Shown here piece after piece: positions 36,039 through 44,935 of a stretch of 64,000 nucleotides of DNA. Numbering within the stretch: the stretch's first letter is position 1; each line of letters opens with the position of its first letter. This DNA comes from Kitasatospora humi (GTDB lineage Bacteria; Actinomycetota; Actinomycetes; Streptomycetales; Streptomycetaceae): the NCBI RefSeq assembly GCF_020907985.1, contig NZ_JAJJPA010000030.1, forward strand, positions 17,570 to 81,569, in the 5' to 3' direction. The notes under the pieces were generated by a model. It saw only the letters and a program-made list of their open reading frames with translations, had not been told where the DNA came from and made no database searches. Position numbers and translations under genes: made by a program.

Positions 36039-38642
36039 TCAGAGCGAGAGCTCGAACCAGACGATCTTCCCGTGCGGGGTGCGGCGGCTGCCCCAGCGTT
36101 CGGCCAGCAGGCTGACCAGCTGGAGGCCGCGGCCGCCCTCGTCGGTCTCCTGGGCGCGGCGCTGCCGGGGCTGGGCGTAGCCGTCGTCCCAGACCTCGCA
36201 GACCACCGCGGTGTCCTTGAGCAGCCGCAGCCGGATCTCGCCCCGGCCGTGCCGCAGCGCGTTGGTGACCAGCTCGCTGACCAGCAGCTCGGTGGTGTCC
36301 ACCAGCTCGTCCAGGCCGCGCACCCGCAGCCAGCCGCAGGCCAGTTCGCGGGCCTTGGCCACCGAGGTGGGCTCCGGCGGCAGCCGCCAGTCGCCGACCG
36401 CCTCCTCGTCGAAGGCCCGCACCCGGGCCATCAGCAGTGCGATGTCGTCCTCGCCGTGGTGCGGGTCGAGCTCGTTGAGCACCTGGTCGCAGAGGGTCTC
36501 CAGGACCGGGCCGCCGTTCTGCAGGGCGGTCCGGAAGGCCAGCAGGCCCTCGTCCAGCTGGTGCTTGCGGGACTCCACCAGGCCGTCGGTGTAGAGGCCG
36601 AGCAGCGCGCCGTCCGGCAGCACCAGGGTGACCTCCTCGAACGGCTCTCCGCCCACGCCGAGCGGCAGGCCGGGCGGCACGTCCAGCATCCGGGCCGGCT
36701 CGCCGGGGCTGAGCAGCACCGGCGGCAGGTGTCCGGCGTTGGCGAAGGTGCAGCGCCGGGTGACGGCGTCGTAGACCGCGTAGACGCAGGTCGCCAGGTA
36801 GACCTCGGCGGCCTCCTCGTCCACCGGCCGGGCCGTCGCGCCGTAGCCGGGCAGCGGGCCGGGGCCGGGGTCGCCGAGGCCTCTGGCGATGTCGTCCAGG
36901 GCGCCGAGCACTTCGGCGGGCTCCAGGTCGAGCATCGCCAAGGTCCGTACCGCCGTGCGGAGTTGACCCATTGCGACAGCGGCCCGCAGGCCGCGGCCCA
37001 TGACGTCGCCGATCACCAGCGCGGTCCGGTTGCCGGGCAGCGGGATGACGTCGAACCAGTCGCCGCCGACCTCGGTGTTGTTGCTGCTGGGCCGGTAGCG
37101 GCAGGCGATCTCCAGCCCGCTGGCCTCCGGGTTGCCGGGGGGCAGCAGGCTGCGCTGCAGGATCAGGGCCCGCTCGTGCTCGCGCCGGTAGAGCCGGGCG
37201 TTGTCCACGCAGACCGCCGCCCGGGCCGCGATCTCCTCGGCGATCGCCACGTCGCGGGCGTCGAACGGCTCGCTGCCGATCGCCCGGGAGAGCTGCACCA
37301 GGCCGAGCACCACGTTCCGCGCCACCAGCGGGACCACCAGGGTGGAGCGCAGCAGCGGGTTCGGCCCGGGGTCGGGGATCGCGCTGCGGCCGGTGCGCAG
37401 GGCTCGGGCGTGCGGGGAACGCGGCGGGTAGCAGAGGGTGCCGCCCGCCTCGGCGGCGGCCAACTGGCTGCTGAAGCCGAGGTCGTCGTAGGCCGTCGGG
37501 TCGCCGCCGAGCACCGCCGTCGGATCGCCCACCACGCTGGAGACCGCGACCCGGCGCAGCTCGCCGCTGCCGTCGTAGGCGCCGCCGCCACCGCGGGCCA
37601 GGGCCGGGCCGCTCTCGCCGGAGAGCAGCGCCGAATAGAGGTCGACGGTGGCCATGTCGCAGAACTGCGGCACCACCACGTCCAGCAGTTCCTTGGCGGT
37701 GGTCTCCAGGTCGAGGGTGGAGCCGATGTGCGCGCTGGCCTCGTTGACCAGCGCCAGGTTGCGCCGCACCCCGGCGGCCTCGCGCTCGGCCACCATCCGG
37801 CTGGTGACGTCGTTGACCTGCCCGGCGACGCCGATCGGCCGGTCCCCCGGCCCGGTCAGCCGGTACAGCGAGATCGCCCAGCGGCACTCGCCGCCGTGCG
37901 GCAGCACGCCGCTGAACCGCAGGTCGACCATCGGCTCGCCGGTCTCCAGCACCTTGCGCAGCGCCGCCTGCATCCGGTCGGCCTCGCCCGGCGCGAACAG
38001 TTCGTGGGCGGTGCGGCCCGCCAGCAGCTCGGCGCTGCGGCCGACCGCCTCGGCGAACGCCGGGTTGACCCGCTGCAGCCGCAGCTGCGGGTCGAACAGG
38101 AAGAAGCCGCTGGGAGTCTGGCCGAAAACAGCCGCGGATGCGGCCAGGTCGGTCTCGATCCGGCGCAGCTTGCCGAGGTCGACGGCGAGGCAGAGGGCAC
38201 CGGCGGGGCCGGCCGCCCGCTCCGAACCCGCGGCGGGCATCAGATAGATCTCGGCCAGGCTCTCGCCGCCGTCGCGGTCGCGGTAGGGGGCGGTGCCGAT
38301 CCACTCCTCGCCCGCCAGGGTGCGTTCCAGCCGCTCCCGGCCGCGCCGCCAGTACTCGCGCGGCACCAGGGTGGTGACCGGGTCGGCGCCGACCACCTCG
38401 GCGGCCGGCAGCGCGAAGAAGTCGGCGGCCCGGTCGCTCCACTGGCCGATCCGCCCGTCGGCGCCGATCGCGAAGGTCGCGACCCGGATGTACTCGTAGA
38501 TCGATCCCGGATCGAGTTCGCCCCAACGTGCCTGCGGCAACGGGCCCGGCGCCGGCGGCGACACCGGCGCGCCCGACTGCCCGGGCACCGCGGCATGGCC
38601 GCCGCTGCCAGTCAGCGCTTCCCGCGCCGGCATGCTGTTCAA
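36039..38642 (-). CDS. PAS-GAF-SpoIIE phosphatase with C-terminal anti-sigma-type ATPase
   Basis: 867 residues if it begins at TTG 38642, which has GGAGGGG at a good 8-nt spacing; ATG 38633 and ATG 38669 are alternatives. Order: two PAS-like domains (about 50-165 and 165-290), a GAF domain (about 300-480), a PP2C/SpoIIE phosphatase (NTEVGGDWFDVIPL, LVIGDVMGRGLRAAV, HGEDDIALLMARV) and a HATPase_c (ELLVSELVTNAL, DEGGRGLQLV). Such proteins dephosphorylate anti-anti-sigma factors and may also act as RsbW-like kinases. No partner gene lies nearby. It is paralogous to the next gene. Confidence 0.9.
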   Translation of the reverse strand: MNSMPAREALTGSGGHAAVPGQSGAPVSPPAPGPLPQARWGELDPGSIYEYIRVATFAIGADGRIGQWSDRAADFFALPAAEVVGADPVTTLVPREYWRRGRERLERTLAGEEWIGTAPYRDRDGGESLAEIYLMPAAGSERAAGPAGALCLAVDLGKLRRIETDLAASAAVFGQTPSGFFLFDPQLRLQRVNPAFAEAVGRSAELLAGRTAHELFAPGEADRMQAALRKVLETGEPMVDLRFSGVLPHGGECRWAISLYRLTGPGDRPIGVAGQVNDVTSRMVAEREAAGVRRNLALVNEASAHIGSTLDLETTAKELLDVVVPQFCDMATVDLYSALLSGESGPALARGGGGAYDGSGELRRVAVSSVVGDPTAVLGGDPTAYDDLGFSSQLAAAEAGGTLCYPPRSPHARALRTGRSAIPDPGPNPLLRSTLVVPLVARNVVLGLVQLSRAIGSEPFDARDVAIAEEIAARAAVCVDNARLYRREHERALILQRSLLPPGNPEASGLEIACRYRPSSNNTEVGGDWFDVIPLPGNRTALVIGDVMGRGLRAAVAMGQLRTAVRTLAMLDLEPAEVLGALDDIARGLGDPGPGPLPGYGATARPVDEEAAEVYLATCVYAVYDAVTRRCTFANAGHLPPVLLSPGEPARMLDVPPGLPLGVGGEPFEEVTLVLPDGALLGLYTDGLVESRKHQLDEGLLAFRTALQNGGPVLETLCDQVLNELDPHHGEDDIALLMARVRAFDEEAVGDWRLPPEPTSVAKARELACGWLRVRGLDELVDTTELLVSELVTNALRHGRGEIRLRLLKDTAVVCEVWDDGYAQPRQRRAQETDEGGRGLQLVSLLAERWGSRRTPHGKIVWFELSL

Positions 38643-38881
38643 GGACCGACCCCTCCAACCCGCGCCCATCCGGATGTCGAGAAGACCGAGTATTCATCAT
38701 CCAGGGGCAAGCGCACACGCCCCTGAGATCACAACATCAAATCGAGCGGGGGTTTTTGTCACCCACCCCGCACGACCACCACGCACCCCTCGCGCCCCCG
38801 GTCCGCTCCGGTGCGCCCGCCAGGGGAGTGTCATGAACAAGTTGCAAATATTCGAATACTTGGTCGATGAATCCGCTCGAT
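38643..38881. other. Intergenic region between the two phosphatase genes
   Basis: 239 nt without a credible gene. It contains an AT-rich patch with the 10-bp palindrome TATTCGAATA (38849-38858) just after the upstream gene's end, and the GGAGGGG ribosome site (38650-38656) for the downstream TTG start. It probably holds the downstream gene's promoter. Confidence 0.5.
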
Positions 38882-41617
38882 TCATCCCCGGTCCGCTTCC
38901 TTCCCCGGCAATTCCTGCTCGAACCAGACCGCCTTGCCCATTCCCTCGGCCCTGGTGCCCCAGCGCAGCGCCAACCGGTGCACCAACTCCAGGCCCCGGC
39001 CGCCCTCGTCGCCGTCGGCCGCGTGCCGCTCCCGGGGCGGGTCCGGCAGCGGATCGGAGACCTCCACCAGCAGCACCCCGCCCAGCGTGAGCCGCACCCC
39101 GATCGGGGCGCTGGCGTAGCGCACCGCGTTGGTCACCAGCTCGCTCACCAGCAGCTCGGCGGTGTCCCCCAGCTCCGCCACCCCCCACTCCCGCAGCGCC
39201 CCGCGGACCAGCCGACGGGCCCGGGAGACCGCGGCGGGCTCGGCCGGCAGCGTCCAACCGACCACCTGGGCGCCCTCCGCGCCGCGACCCAGCCGGGCCA
39301 GCAGCAGCGCCACGTCGTCCGGTTCGCGCCCCTGCTCCACGGTGTCGAGCACCGCCTCGCAGGCGTGCTGGAGCGACGGGTGCGGCTTCTCCAGCACGCC
39401 CAGCAGCCGTCCCAGGCCGACGTCGAGGTCCTTGTCGCGGGCCTCCACCAGGCCGTCCGTGCACAACGCCAGCACGCTGCCCTCCGGGACCTGCAGCTCC
39501 ACCGCCTCGAACGGCACCCCGCCGACGCCGAGCGGCGCCCCCGACGGCAACTCCAGCACCCGCCCCTGACCGCCCGCCAGCGGACCGCCGCTGCGGGCCG
39601 GACCGGGGCGCGACGGACTCACCAGCACCGGCGGGATGTGCCCCGCCTTGGCCACCGTCAGCCGCCCGGCGCCCGGGTCGTAGACGGCGTAGACGCAGGT
39701 CGCCAGCAACGCCTCGTCCGGCCCCTGGGCCAGGTCGTCGGCCAGCTCGTGGACGTGCCGCAGCAGCACGGCCGGCGGCAGGTCGAGCCCGGCCAGCACC
39801 CGCACCGCGGTGCGCAGCCGGCCCATGGTGGCCGCCGCCCGCAGTCCGTGGCCCATCACGTCGCCGACCACCAGCGCGGTGCGGTCGCCGGGCAGCGGGA
39901 TCACGTCGAACCAGTCGCCGCCCACCTCGGTGCCGCTGCTGCCGGGCACGTAGCGGTAGGCCACCTCCACCCCGGTGGGCTGCGGCACCTGCTGCGGCAG
40001 CAGGGTGCGCTGCAGGGTGAGCGCGGCGTTGCGCTCGCGGACGTAGAGCCGGGCGTTGTCCAGCGAACTGCCGGCCCGGTCGGCGAGCTCCACCGAGAAC
40101 GCCAGGTCGTCGCGGTCGAACCCCTCGCGGCGCCCGGCCCGGCTGAGCACCAGCAGCCCGATCACGATCCCCCGGGCGCGCAGCGGCACCACCAGCACCG
40201 AGTGCACCCCGAGCGCCAGCGCGGCCCGGGTCCGCAGGTCGTCCGGATCCGACGCCTGCGCCAACTCATCAGCACCGGACAGCAGTTCGGGCAGGCCGGT
40301 GCGCAGCACCCGGCCGTAGCAGGACTCCTCGGCGAAGCTCACCCGAGCCCCGCGGCAGAGCATCGTCTCGACGTCCGCGCCCTCCCGGCAGGCCGCCACA
40401 CCGAGCTGCAGCAGTGAGGTGTGCCGGTCGTGGTCGGGCCCCAGCAGGTCGTCGCCGTGCGCCACCGCCTGCAGCAGGATCGCGGCGGCGTAGTCGGCCA
40501 GCCGCGGCACCGCGGCACTGGCCAGCTCCTGGGCGATCCGGCCGGCGTCCAGCAGGTCGCCGATCCGGGAGCCGAACTCGTTGAGCAGCGCCAGCCGGCG
40601 CCGGGCGTGCTCGACCTTGGCCACCGCCCGGTACCGCTCCGTCACGTCCATCACGGTGCCGGAGATCCCGAGCACCCGGCCGGCCCGGTCGGTCAGCCGG
40701 CTGTAGGAGATCGAGCGGTAGCCGCCGGGGCGCGCGGTCGTCGGCGCGGACAGCGTCACGTCGATCACCGGTTCACCGGTGGCCAGCACCTGACGCTGGA
40801 TCACGGCGATCTCGTCGGCGGCCCGGTCCGGCAGGGTCTCGCCGGCGGTGCGGCCGACATGGGCCGCGGCCGGCACGCCGTTCATCTCGGCCAGGGTCTG
40901 GTTGACGGCGGTGTAGCGCAGCTCGGTGTCCAGCACCGCGATGCCCAGCGCGGACTGTTCGAAGAGCGCGTCGCGCACGGCCAGGTCGCGCTCCACGGCG
41001 CGCACCGTGCCGGCCTCGGCGAGCGCCACCAGCAGGAAGGGGGTGCCGTCGCCGTCCACCAGCTGGGAGATCCGGGCCTCCACTCGCACCCGCGACCCGT
41101 TCCGGTGCCGCAGGCCGACCAGGCCCAGCCAGCTGCCGGTGCGCAGGGCGGTCGCGATCGCCTCCCGGGTGCGGGCGACCAGCCGCTGGTCGCGGCTCAG
41201 CAGTTCGTCGGTCCGGCGGCCCACCAGCAGCTCGCCGGGCCAGCCGAGCAGTTCTTCGGCCGCCGGGCTCCACAGCACCACCCGCCCGGCGGTGTCCAGC
41301 ATCGCGACGGCCACCTTGACCACGTCGAACAGGCTGCCGCGGGTGTGCTCGCCGACCGGCTCCGCCCCGGACGCCGCGGCGCTCGGGAACGGCGCCGCGG
41401 GCCCACCGCGCGGCGAGACCGGGACGGACGGCCCGGCCGGGGGGCGGCCCGGCGGCGCCGGGCGTCCGGCCGCCGGGGCCGGGCCGCGCATCCGCAGCCG
41501 CGCCCGGGCAGCGGCCCCACCCGGGCGGCTGCACCCGGTCCGCGGCGGCCTCCCGCTCCCCGTACTGGTCACCGACCGGGCCTCCAAGCTGCGCTGCCTC
41601 GCCTCACCGTACGTCAT
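38882..41617 (-). CDS. Second PAS-GAF-SpoIIE phosphatase with HATPase domain
   Basis: 911 residues from ATG 41617; no ribosome site is present and the first 90 residues are Pro/Ala/Arg-rich, so a later start is possible. Order: low-complexity N-terminus, PAS (about 95-205), PAS (210-330), GAF (340-520), SpoIIE phosphatase (TEVGGDWFDVIPLPG, LVVGDVMGHGLRA, EPDDVALLLARL), HATPase_c (AELLVSELVTNAVRYA, DEGGRGLELV). The layout is identical to that of its downstream neighbour, implying tandem duplication with divergence in the sensor domains. Its end is 239 nt from the start of the neighbour. Confidence 0.9.
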   Translation of the reverse strand: MTYGEARQRSLEARSVTSTGSGRPPRTGCSRPGGAAARARLRMRGPAPAAGRPAPPGRPPAGPSVPVSPRGGPAAPFPSAAASGAEPVGEHTRGSLFDVVKVAVAMLDTAGRVVLWSPAAEELLGWPGELLVGRRTDELLSRDQRLVARTREAIATALRTGSWLGLVGLRHRNGSRVRVEARISQLVDGDGTPFLLVALAEAGTVRAVERDLAVRDALFEQSALGIAVLDTELRYTAVNQTLAEMNGVPAAAHVGRTAGETLPDRAADEIAVIQRQVLATGEPVIDVTLSAPTTARPGGYRSISYSRLTDRAGRVLGISGTVMDVTERYRAVAKVEHARRRLALLNEFGSRIGDLLDAGRIAQELASAAVPRLADYAAAILLQAVAHGDDLLGPDHDRHTSLLQLGVAACREGADVETMLCRGARVSFAEESCYGRVLRTGLPELLSGADELAQASDPDDLRTRAALALGVHSVLVVPLRARGIVIGLLVLSRAGRREGFDRDDLAFSVELADRAGSSLDNARLYVRERNAALTLQRTLLPQQVPQPTGVEVAYRYVPGSSGTEVGGDWFDVIPLPGDRTALVVGDVMGHGLRAAATMGRLRTAVRVLAGLDLPPAVLLRHVHELADDLAQGPDEALLATCVYAVYDPGAGRLTVAKAGHIPPVLVSPSRPGPARSGGPLAGGQGRVLELPSGAPLGVGGVPFEAVELQVPEGSVLALCTDGLVEARDKDLDVGLGRLLGVLEKPHPSLQHACEAVLDTVEQGREPDDVALLLARLGRGAEGAQVVGWTLPAEPAAVSRARRLVRGALREWGVAELGDTAELLVSELVTNAVRYASAPIGVRLTLGGVLLVEVSDPLPDPPRERHAADGDEGGRGLELVHRLALRWGTRAEGMGKAVWFEQELPGKEADRG

Positions 41618-41681
41618 TGTTCATATCAAACTGTGACATACCCAGACGAAAACCGTACAACCCGGACGGCCGGACGATGCG

Positions 41682-42080
41682 TCAGCAGGCCGCCGCGAGC
41701 AGGCGCGCCACCTCGGGCAGCACCTCCCGGTCGTGCTCCAGCCAGTCCACCGCCGAGAGCTCGTCGGGGCCCAGCCAGCGCAGCTCCGAGTGGTCCTCCA
41801 GCGGCTGCGGCTCGCCCTCCACCAGCTCGGCCGCCCAGATCCGCAGCACCAGGCCGGCCCGGATCGGCCACTCTCCCGGCAGTCGGTTCAGCGCCCGGGC
41901 CCGCACCCCCAGCTCCTCGAAGAGCTCGCGCTCCAACGCCTGCTGCTGCGTCTCACCGGGCTCGGTCTTGCCGCCCGGGAACTCCCAGCGCCCCGCCACC
42001 TCGGCGGGCGCGCTGCGCCTGGCGGCCAGCACCCGCCCCTGGTGGATGAGGGCACCACCGACCACGATCCGGTTCTCCAT
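41682..42080 (-). CDS. NUDIX hydrolase, MutT-like nucleoside-triphosphate pyrophosphohydrolase
   Basis: 132 residues from ATG 42080. The NUDIX box is complete (G-x5-E-x7-RE-x2-EE-x-G as GKTEPGETQQQALERELFEELG, residues 41-63), preceded by GRWEFPGG and with the late Asp/Trp region RWLGPDELSAVDWLEHD. It resembles (d)CTP or 8-oxo-dGTP pyrophosphohydrolases of the MutT type, which sanitise the nucleotide pool. It lies 64 nt upstream of the large phosphatase gene. Confidence 0.9.
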   Translation of the reverse strand: MENRIVVGGALIHQGRVLAARRSAPAEVAGRWEFPGGKTEPGETQQQALERELFEELGVRARALNRLPGEWPIRAGLVLRIWAAELVEGEPQPLEDHSELRWLGPDELSAVDWLEHDREVLPEVARLLAAAC

Positions 42081-42669
42081 GCCACGGCAGCCTATGCCCC
42101 CCGACGGGGTCCGCGAGCCGATCCACGCGCGGCGGCGGGAGCCCCGCCGTGACTGCGCCGTGCGGGCCCGGCTCGGTGGGGGTCGAGTCGGGCCCGCACG
42201 GTGCCGGCCGTCCTCCCAGCCCAGGGACGGCCCGCCAACGGGACGTTGGAACGGGGTTTCGGCGACGTCACAGGCCTTCGGCCGACCCGATCGGCGCCGC
42301 GTCAGGGGAGCCGGCGGCCGTGCCGCCGACCCGGTTGATGGTCCGCCCGGCGGACCGTGCCGACACGTGTGCCGTGCCGGGCACCGCTCGCCGCTTCCGC
42401 GCCCGTGCCCCCGTCCCCCGTTCCGTCGCGCCGCGAGGTCCGCCGGGCTGGGCTGGTCCGGTAGGACCAGGGCACCCCGGCTCGCCCGGTGTGACCGGGG
42501 CGAGAGCCTCACGTACGACTACCGCCAGGGTGAACCCATGGCCGCCTCGGCGCAAGGTCCCGGCCGGGTCGACTGCGAACGGGGGGCAGTGGCGGCGCCC
42601 CGTGGGCGCTACTGTGCGAGGTTTCGGGTTCGAATGCTGACGTTGTGTCAACTCCCGGTCACCCGTGGC
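42081..42669. other. 589-nt region without a convincing gene; holds a 13-bp hairpin
   Basis: Open frames exist (for example 42268-42651 on the minus strand), but their products are Pro/Arg/Gly-rich without a ribosome site or plausible domain. A perfect inverted repeat CCGTGCGGGCCCG (42158-42170) / 42189-42201 with an 18-nt loop is present. The region lies between the start of the NUDIX gene and the end of the methyltransferase gene, so it may contain the methyltransferase terminator and NUDIX promoter, or a decayed gene. Confidence 0.5.
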
Positions 42670-43494
42670 TCATCCACGGGCCAGCAGCTCGCCGTGCAGG
42701 ACCGCGAACCAGCCGTCCGGCTCCATCGCCCAGCGCCGCCAGGCGTCCGCGATGGCGGCCAACTCGGCCCGGTCGGCGAAGCCGTGGGCCAGCGCGGTGG
42801 CGGCCAGGCCGGAGCCGGTGGTGCGGGCGGCCCAGGACTCGCCCCACCACAGCCGCTCGCCGGGCGACGCGTACGTCCAGGTGGCGCTGCTCGCGGTCAG
42901 TTCGGTGAAGCCGGCCTCCCGGGCCCAGGCGAGCAGCCGGCGGCCCGCGTCCGGCTCGCCGCCGTTGGCTCGGGCGCACCGCCGGTAGAGCGCCAACCAG
43001 GCGTCCAGTTCCGGCATTTCGGGATACCAGGTCATCGCCGCGTAGTCCGCGTCGCGGACCGCCAGCACCCCGCCCGGGGCCAGCACCCGGCGCATCCGGC
43101 GCAACGCGTCCACCGGGTCGGCCAGGTGCTGGAGCACCTGGTGGGCGTGGACCACGTCGAACTCCCCGTCGGGGCAAGGGAGGTCGTAGACATCGGCGAC
43201 CGCGAACCCGACGTTGGCCAACCCTCGGCCCGCGACGTACTCGGCGGCCTGCGCGAGCACCTCGGCAGAGGTGTCGACCGCCACCACCCGCCCCGCGGGG
43301 CCGACCAGTTCGGCCAGATCCGCGGTGATGGTGCCGGGCCCGCAGCCGACGTCCAGCACCCGCTGCCCGGCCGCCAGCTCGGGCAGCAGGTAGCCGGCCG
43401 AGTTGGCCGCGGTGCGGCTGCGGTGCGAGCGCAGCACCGCCGCGGTGTGGCCGTGGGTGTAGACGGCGGGCGGCCGTTGCTGATGATCGGTCAT
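42670..43494 (-). CDS. SAM-dependent class I methyltransferase
   Basis: 274 residues from ATG 43494. Motif I VLDVGCGPGTITADLAEL (residues 45-62), acidic residue in VVAVDTSAEVL, motif IV region FDVVHAHQVLQHLADP and post-motif VLAPGGVLAVRD are intact. It is of the UbiE/ArsM-like small-molecule type; the C-terminal 100 residues (WYPEMPELDAWLALYRR, GERLWWGESW) are variable and do not show the substrate. It is divergent from the PPOX gene, with 88 nt between starts. Confidence 0.9.
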   Translation of the reverse strand: MTDHQQRPPAVYTHGHTAAVLRSHRSRTAANSAGYLLPELAAGQRVLDVGCGPGTITADLAELVGPAGRVVAVDTSAEVLAQAAEYVAGRGLANVGFAVADVYDLPCPDGEFDVVHAHQVLQHLADPVDALRRMRRVLAPGGVLAVRDADYAAMTWYPEMPELDAWLALYRRCARANGGEPDAGRRLLAWAREAGFTELTASSATWTYASPGERLWWGESWAARTTGSGLAATALAHGFADRAELAAIADAWRRWAMEPDGWFAVLHGELLARG

Positions 43495-43569
43495 GTTGCT
43501 GAACCTAGCAGCCGTCTCAGATGACAAGAAGATGCGTCTTGTCGACTGAGATTCCGCGCGGTCGAGCAG

Positions 43570-43583
43570 TACGCTGGCGGCCA
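43570..43583 (+). promoter_or_regulatory. Leaderless -10 box of the PPOX-type gene
   Basis: TACGCT (43570-43575) ends 7 nt before ATG 43583; no Shine-Dalgarno sequence is present. Confidence 0.5.
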
Positions 43584-44164
43584 TGGGGAAGAGCTATCAG
43601 CGAATCGACGACCGGCTGCGCTCGTTCATCCAGGCCCAGCCGGTCTTCTTCACCGCCACGGCGCCACTGGCCGCCGACGGCCATGTCAACCTGTCCCCCA
43701 AGGGTCGCTCCGGCACCCTCGCCGTGCTGGACGAACTCACCCTCGCCTACCTGGACTTCGGCGGCAGCCACGCGGAGACCATCGCCCACCTGCGGGAGAA
43801 CGGACGGATCACGCTGATGTGGTGCGCCTTCACCGGGCCACCCACCGTGCTGCGGGTGCACGGGCGCGGCGAGCCGGTCTTCCGCGACGATCCGCGGTTC
43901 GCCGAACTGGTCGGCCGGTTCCCGCCGGACGCCGACGGCAGCGGGCTGCGCGCCGTGGTGCTGGTCCGCGCCGAACGGATCAGCGACTCCTGCGGGTTCG
44001 CCGTGCCGTTCATGGACTACCGCGAGGACCGGCCGCTGCACGCCGACTACTTCGCCCGCAAGAGCGAGCCGGAGTTCGCCGCGTACTGCGCCGGCAAGGA
44101 GCACGTCGGGGTCAGCGTCGACGGCTTGCCCGCCCTGCCGCTGCCGCTGCCACCGCGGCCGTAG
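43583..44164 (+). CDS. Pyridoxamine 5'-phosphate oxidase-family protein
   Basis: 193 residues. The split-barrel flavin fold is indicated by VFFTATAPLAADGHVNLSPKG, LAYLDFGGSHAETIAHLRENGRITLMW and LRVHGRGEPV. The C-terminal AERISDSCGFAVPFMDY and HADYFARK are typical of the DUF-like PPOX subgroup that probably binds FMN or F420 and acts on unknown small molecules. It is not PdxH, being short and lacking the PLP-binding C-terminal motif. The C-terminal codons and the following spacer share a repeated CCGCGGCCGTAG-type element with the next gene's promoter. Confidence 0.85.
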   Translation: MGKSYQRIDDRLRSFIQAQPVFFTATAPLAADGHVNLSPKGRSGTLAVLDELTLAYLDFGGSHAETIAHLRENGRITLMWCAFTGPPTVLRVHGRGEPVFRDDPRFAELVGRFPPDADGSGLRAVVLVRAERISDSCGFAVPFMDYREDRPLHADYFARKSEPEFAAYCAGKEHVGVSVDGLPALPLPLPPRP

Positions 44165-44170
44165 CGCTCC

Positions 44171-44276
44171 CCCCCGCGGCCGTGGCCCTGGCGCTGTGAC
44201 CCAGCACCCGCACGTACGCTCGTAACGCACCCCCGCGGCCGTAGCCTTGGCGCTGTGACCCAGCGCCCGCACGTGA
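44171..44276 (+). repeat. Imperfect duplication of the promoter and start region of the next gene
   Basis: About 44 bp starting at 44171 recur 59 bp downstream at 44230 with three base differences. The first copy has GTG at 44196 reading MTQHPHVRS then TAA at 44223-44225. The second is the true start, MTQRPHV. The -10-like box is TAGCCT in the active copy and TGGCCC in the first, so the first looks inactivated. A shorter third element (CCGCGGCCGTAG) lies in the end of the PPOX gene near 44152. Confidence 0.85.
44242..44255 (+). promoter_or_regulatory. Leaderless -10 box of the RibD reductase-like gene
   Basis: TAGCCT (44242-44247) ends 7 nt before the GTG at 44255; no Shine-Dalgarno sequence is present. 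Confidence 0.5.
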
Positions 44277-44935
44277 CCCTCAGCGCCGCGATGTCGCTCG
44301 ACGGCTTCCTGGACGACGCCTCGCCCGAGCGCCTGCTGCTCTCCAACCCGGCCGACTTCGACCGGGTGGACCAGCTGCGCGCGGAGTCCGACGCGATCCT
44401 GGTCGGCTCCACCACGCTGCGCCGCGACAACCCCCGGCTGCTGGTCAACGCCCCGGACCGGCGCGCCGCCCGGGAAGCCGCCGGCCGGGCCGCCCACCCG
44501 CTGAAGGTCACCCTGAGCGGGCGCGGCGACCTCGCCCCCGAGCTGCGGTTCTGGCACACCGGCGGGGCCAAGCTGGTCTACAGCACCGACCAGGGGGCCG
44601 GCCGGCTGCGGGCGGCGCTGGACGGGCTGGCCGAGGTCGTCGCGCTGGGCCACCGGGTGCACCTGGGCGCCGTACTGGACGACCTCGGGCGGCGCGGGGT
44701 GCGGCGGCTGATGGTGGAGGGCGGCGGCTCGGTGCACACCCAGTTCCTGAGCGAGGGGCTGGCCGACGAGCTGCAGCTGGCCGTGGCCCCGCTCCTGGTC
44801 GGGCACGCCGCGGCGCCGCGGTTCGTCAACCCGGCCGACTTCCCCGGGGGGAGCACTCGACGGCTGCGGCTGCTGGAGGCCCGTACCGTCGGGGACGTCG
44901 TCCTGCTCCGCTACGCCCCCAAGGAGTCCGTGTGA
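44255..44935 (+). CDS. RibD C-terminal-like (pyrimidine) reductase
   Basis: 226 residues from GTG 44255. It has the dihydrofolate-reductase-like fold of the RibD reductase domain: VTLSAAMSLDGFLDD (N-terminal substrate strand), DAILVGSTTLRRDNPRLLV, and LMVEGGGSVHTQFLSEGLADEL near the NADPH end. RibD_C enzymes reduce the ribosylamino side chain in riboflavin synthesis; related proteins act on other substrates. The deaminase half is encoded by the next gene, overlapping by 4 nt, in reverse order to fused RibD (deaminase-reductase). Confidence 0.85.
   Translation: MTQRPHVTLSAAMSLDGFLDDASPERLLLSNPADFDRVDQLRAESDAILVGSTTLRRDNPRLLVNAPDRRAAREAAGRAAHPLKVTLSGRGDLAPELRFWHTGGAKLVYSTDQGAGRLRAALDGLAEVVALGHRVHLGAVLDDLGRRGVRRLMVEGGGSVHTQFLSEGLADELQLAVAPLLVGHAAAPRFVNPADFPGGSTRRLRLLEARTVGDVVLLRYAPKESV

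Noticed and set aside
42620..42640. GGTTCGAAT-like T-arm motif suggesting a tRNA
   Set aside because: The flanks do not pair as a T-stem (CGGG versus GCTGA) and no acceptor, D or anticodon arm can be drawn.
42268..42651. 127-codon minus-strand frame between the NUDIX and methyltransferase genes
   Set aside because: The product is Pro/Gly/Arg-rich and lacks a ribosome site or recognisable domain; frames of this length are common by chance in high-GC DNA.
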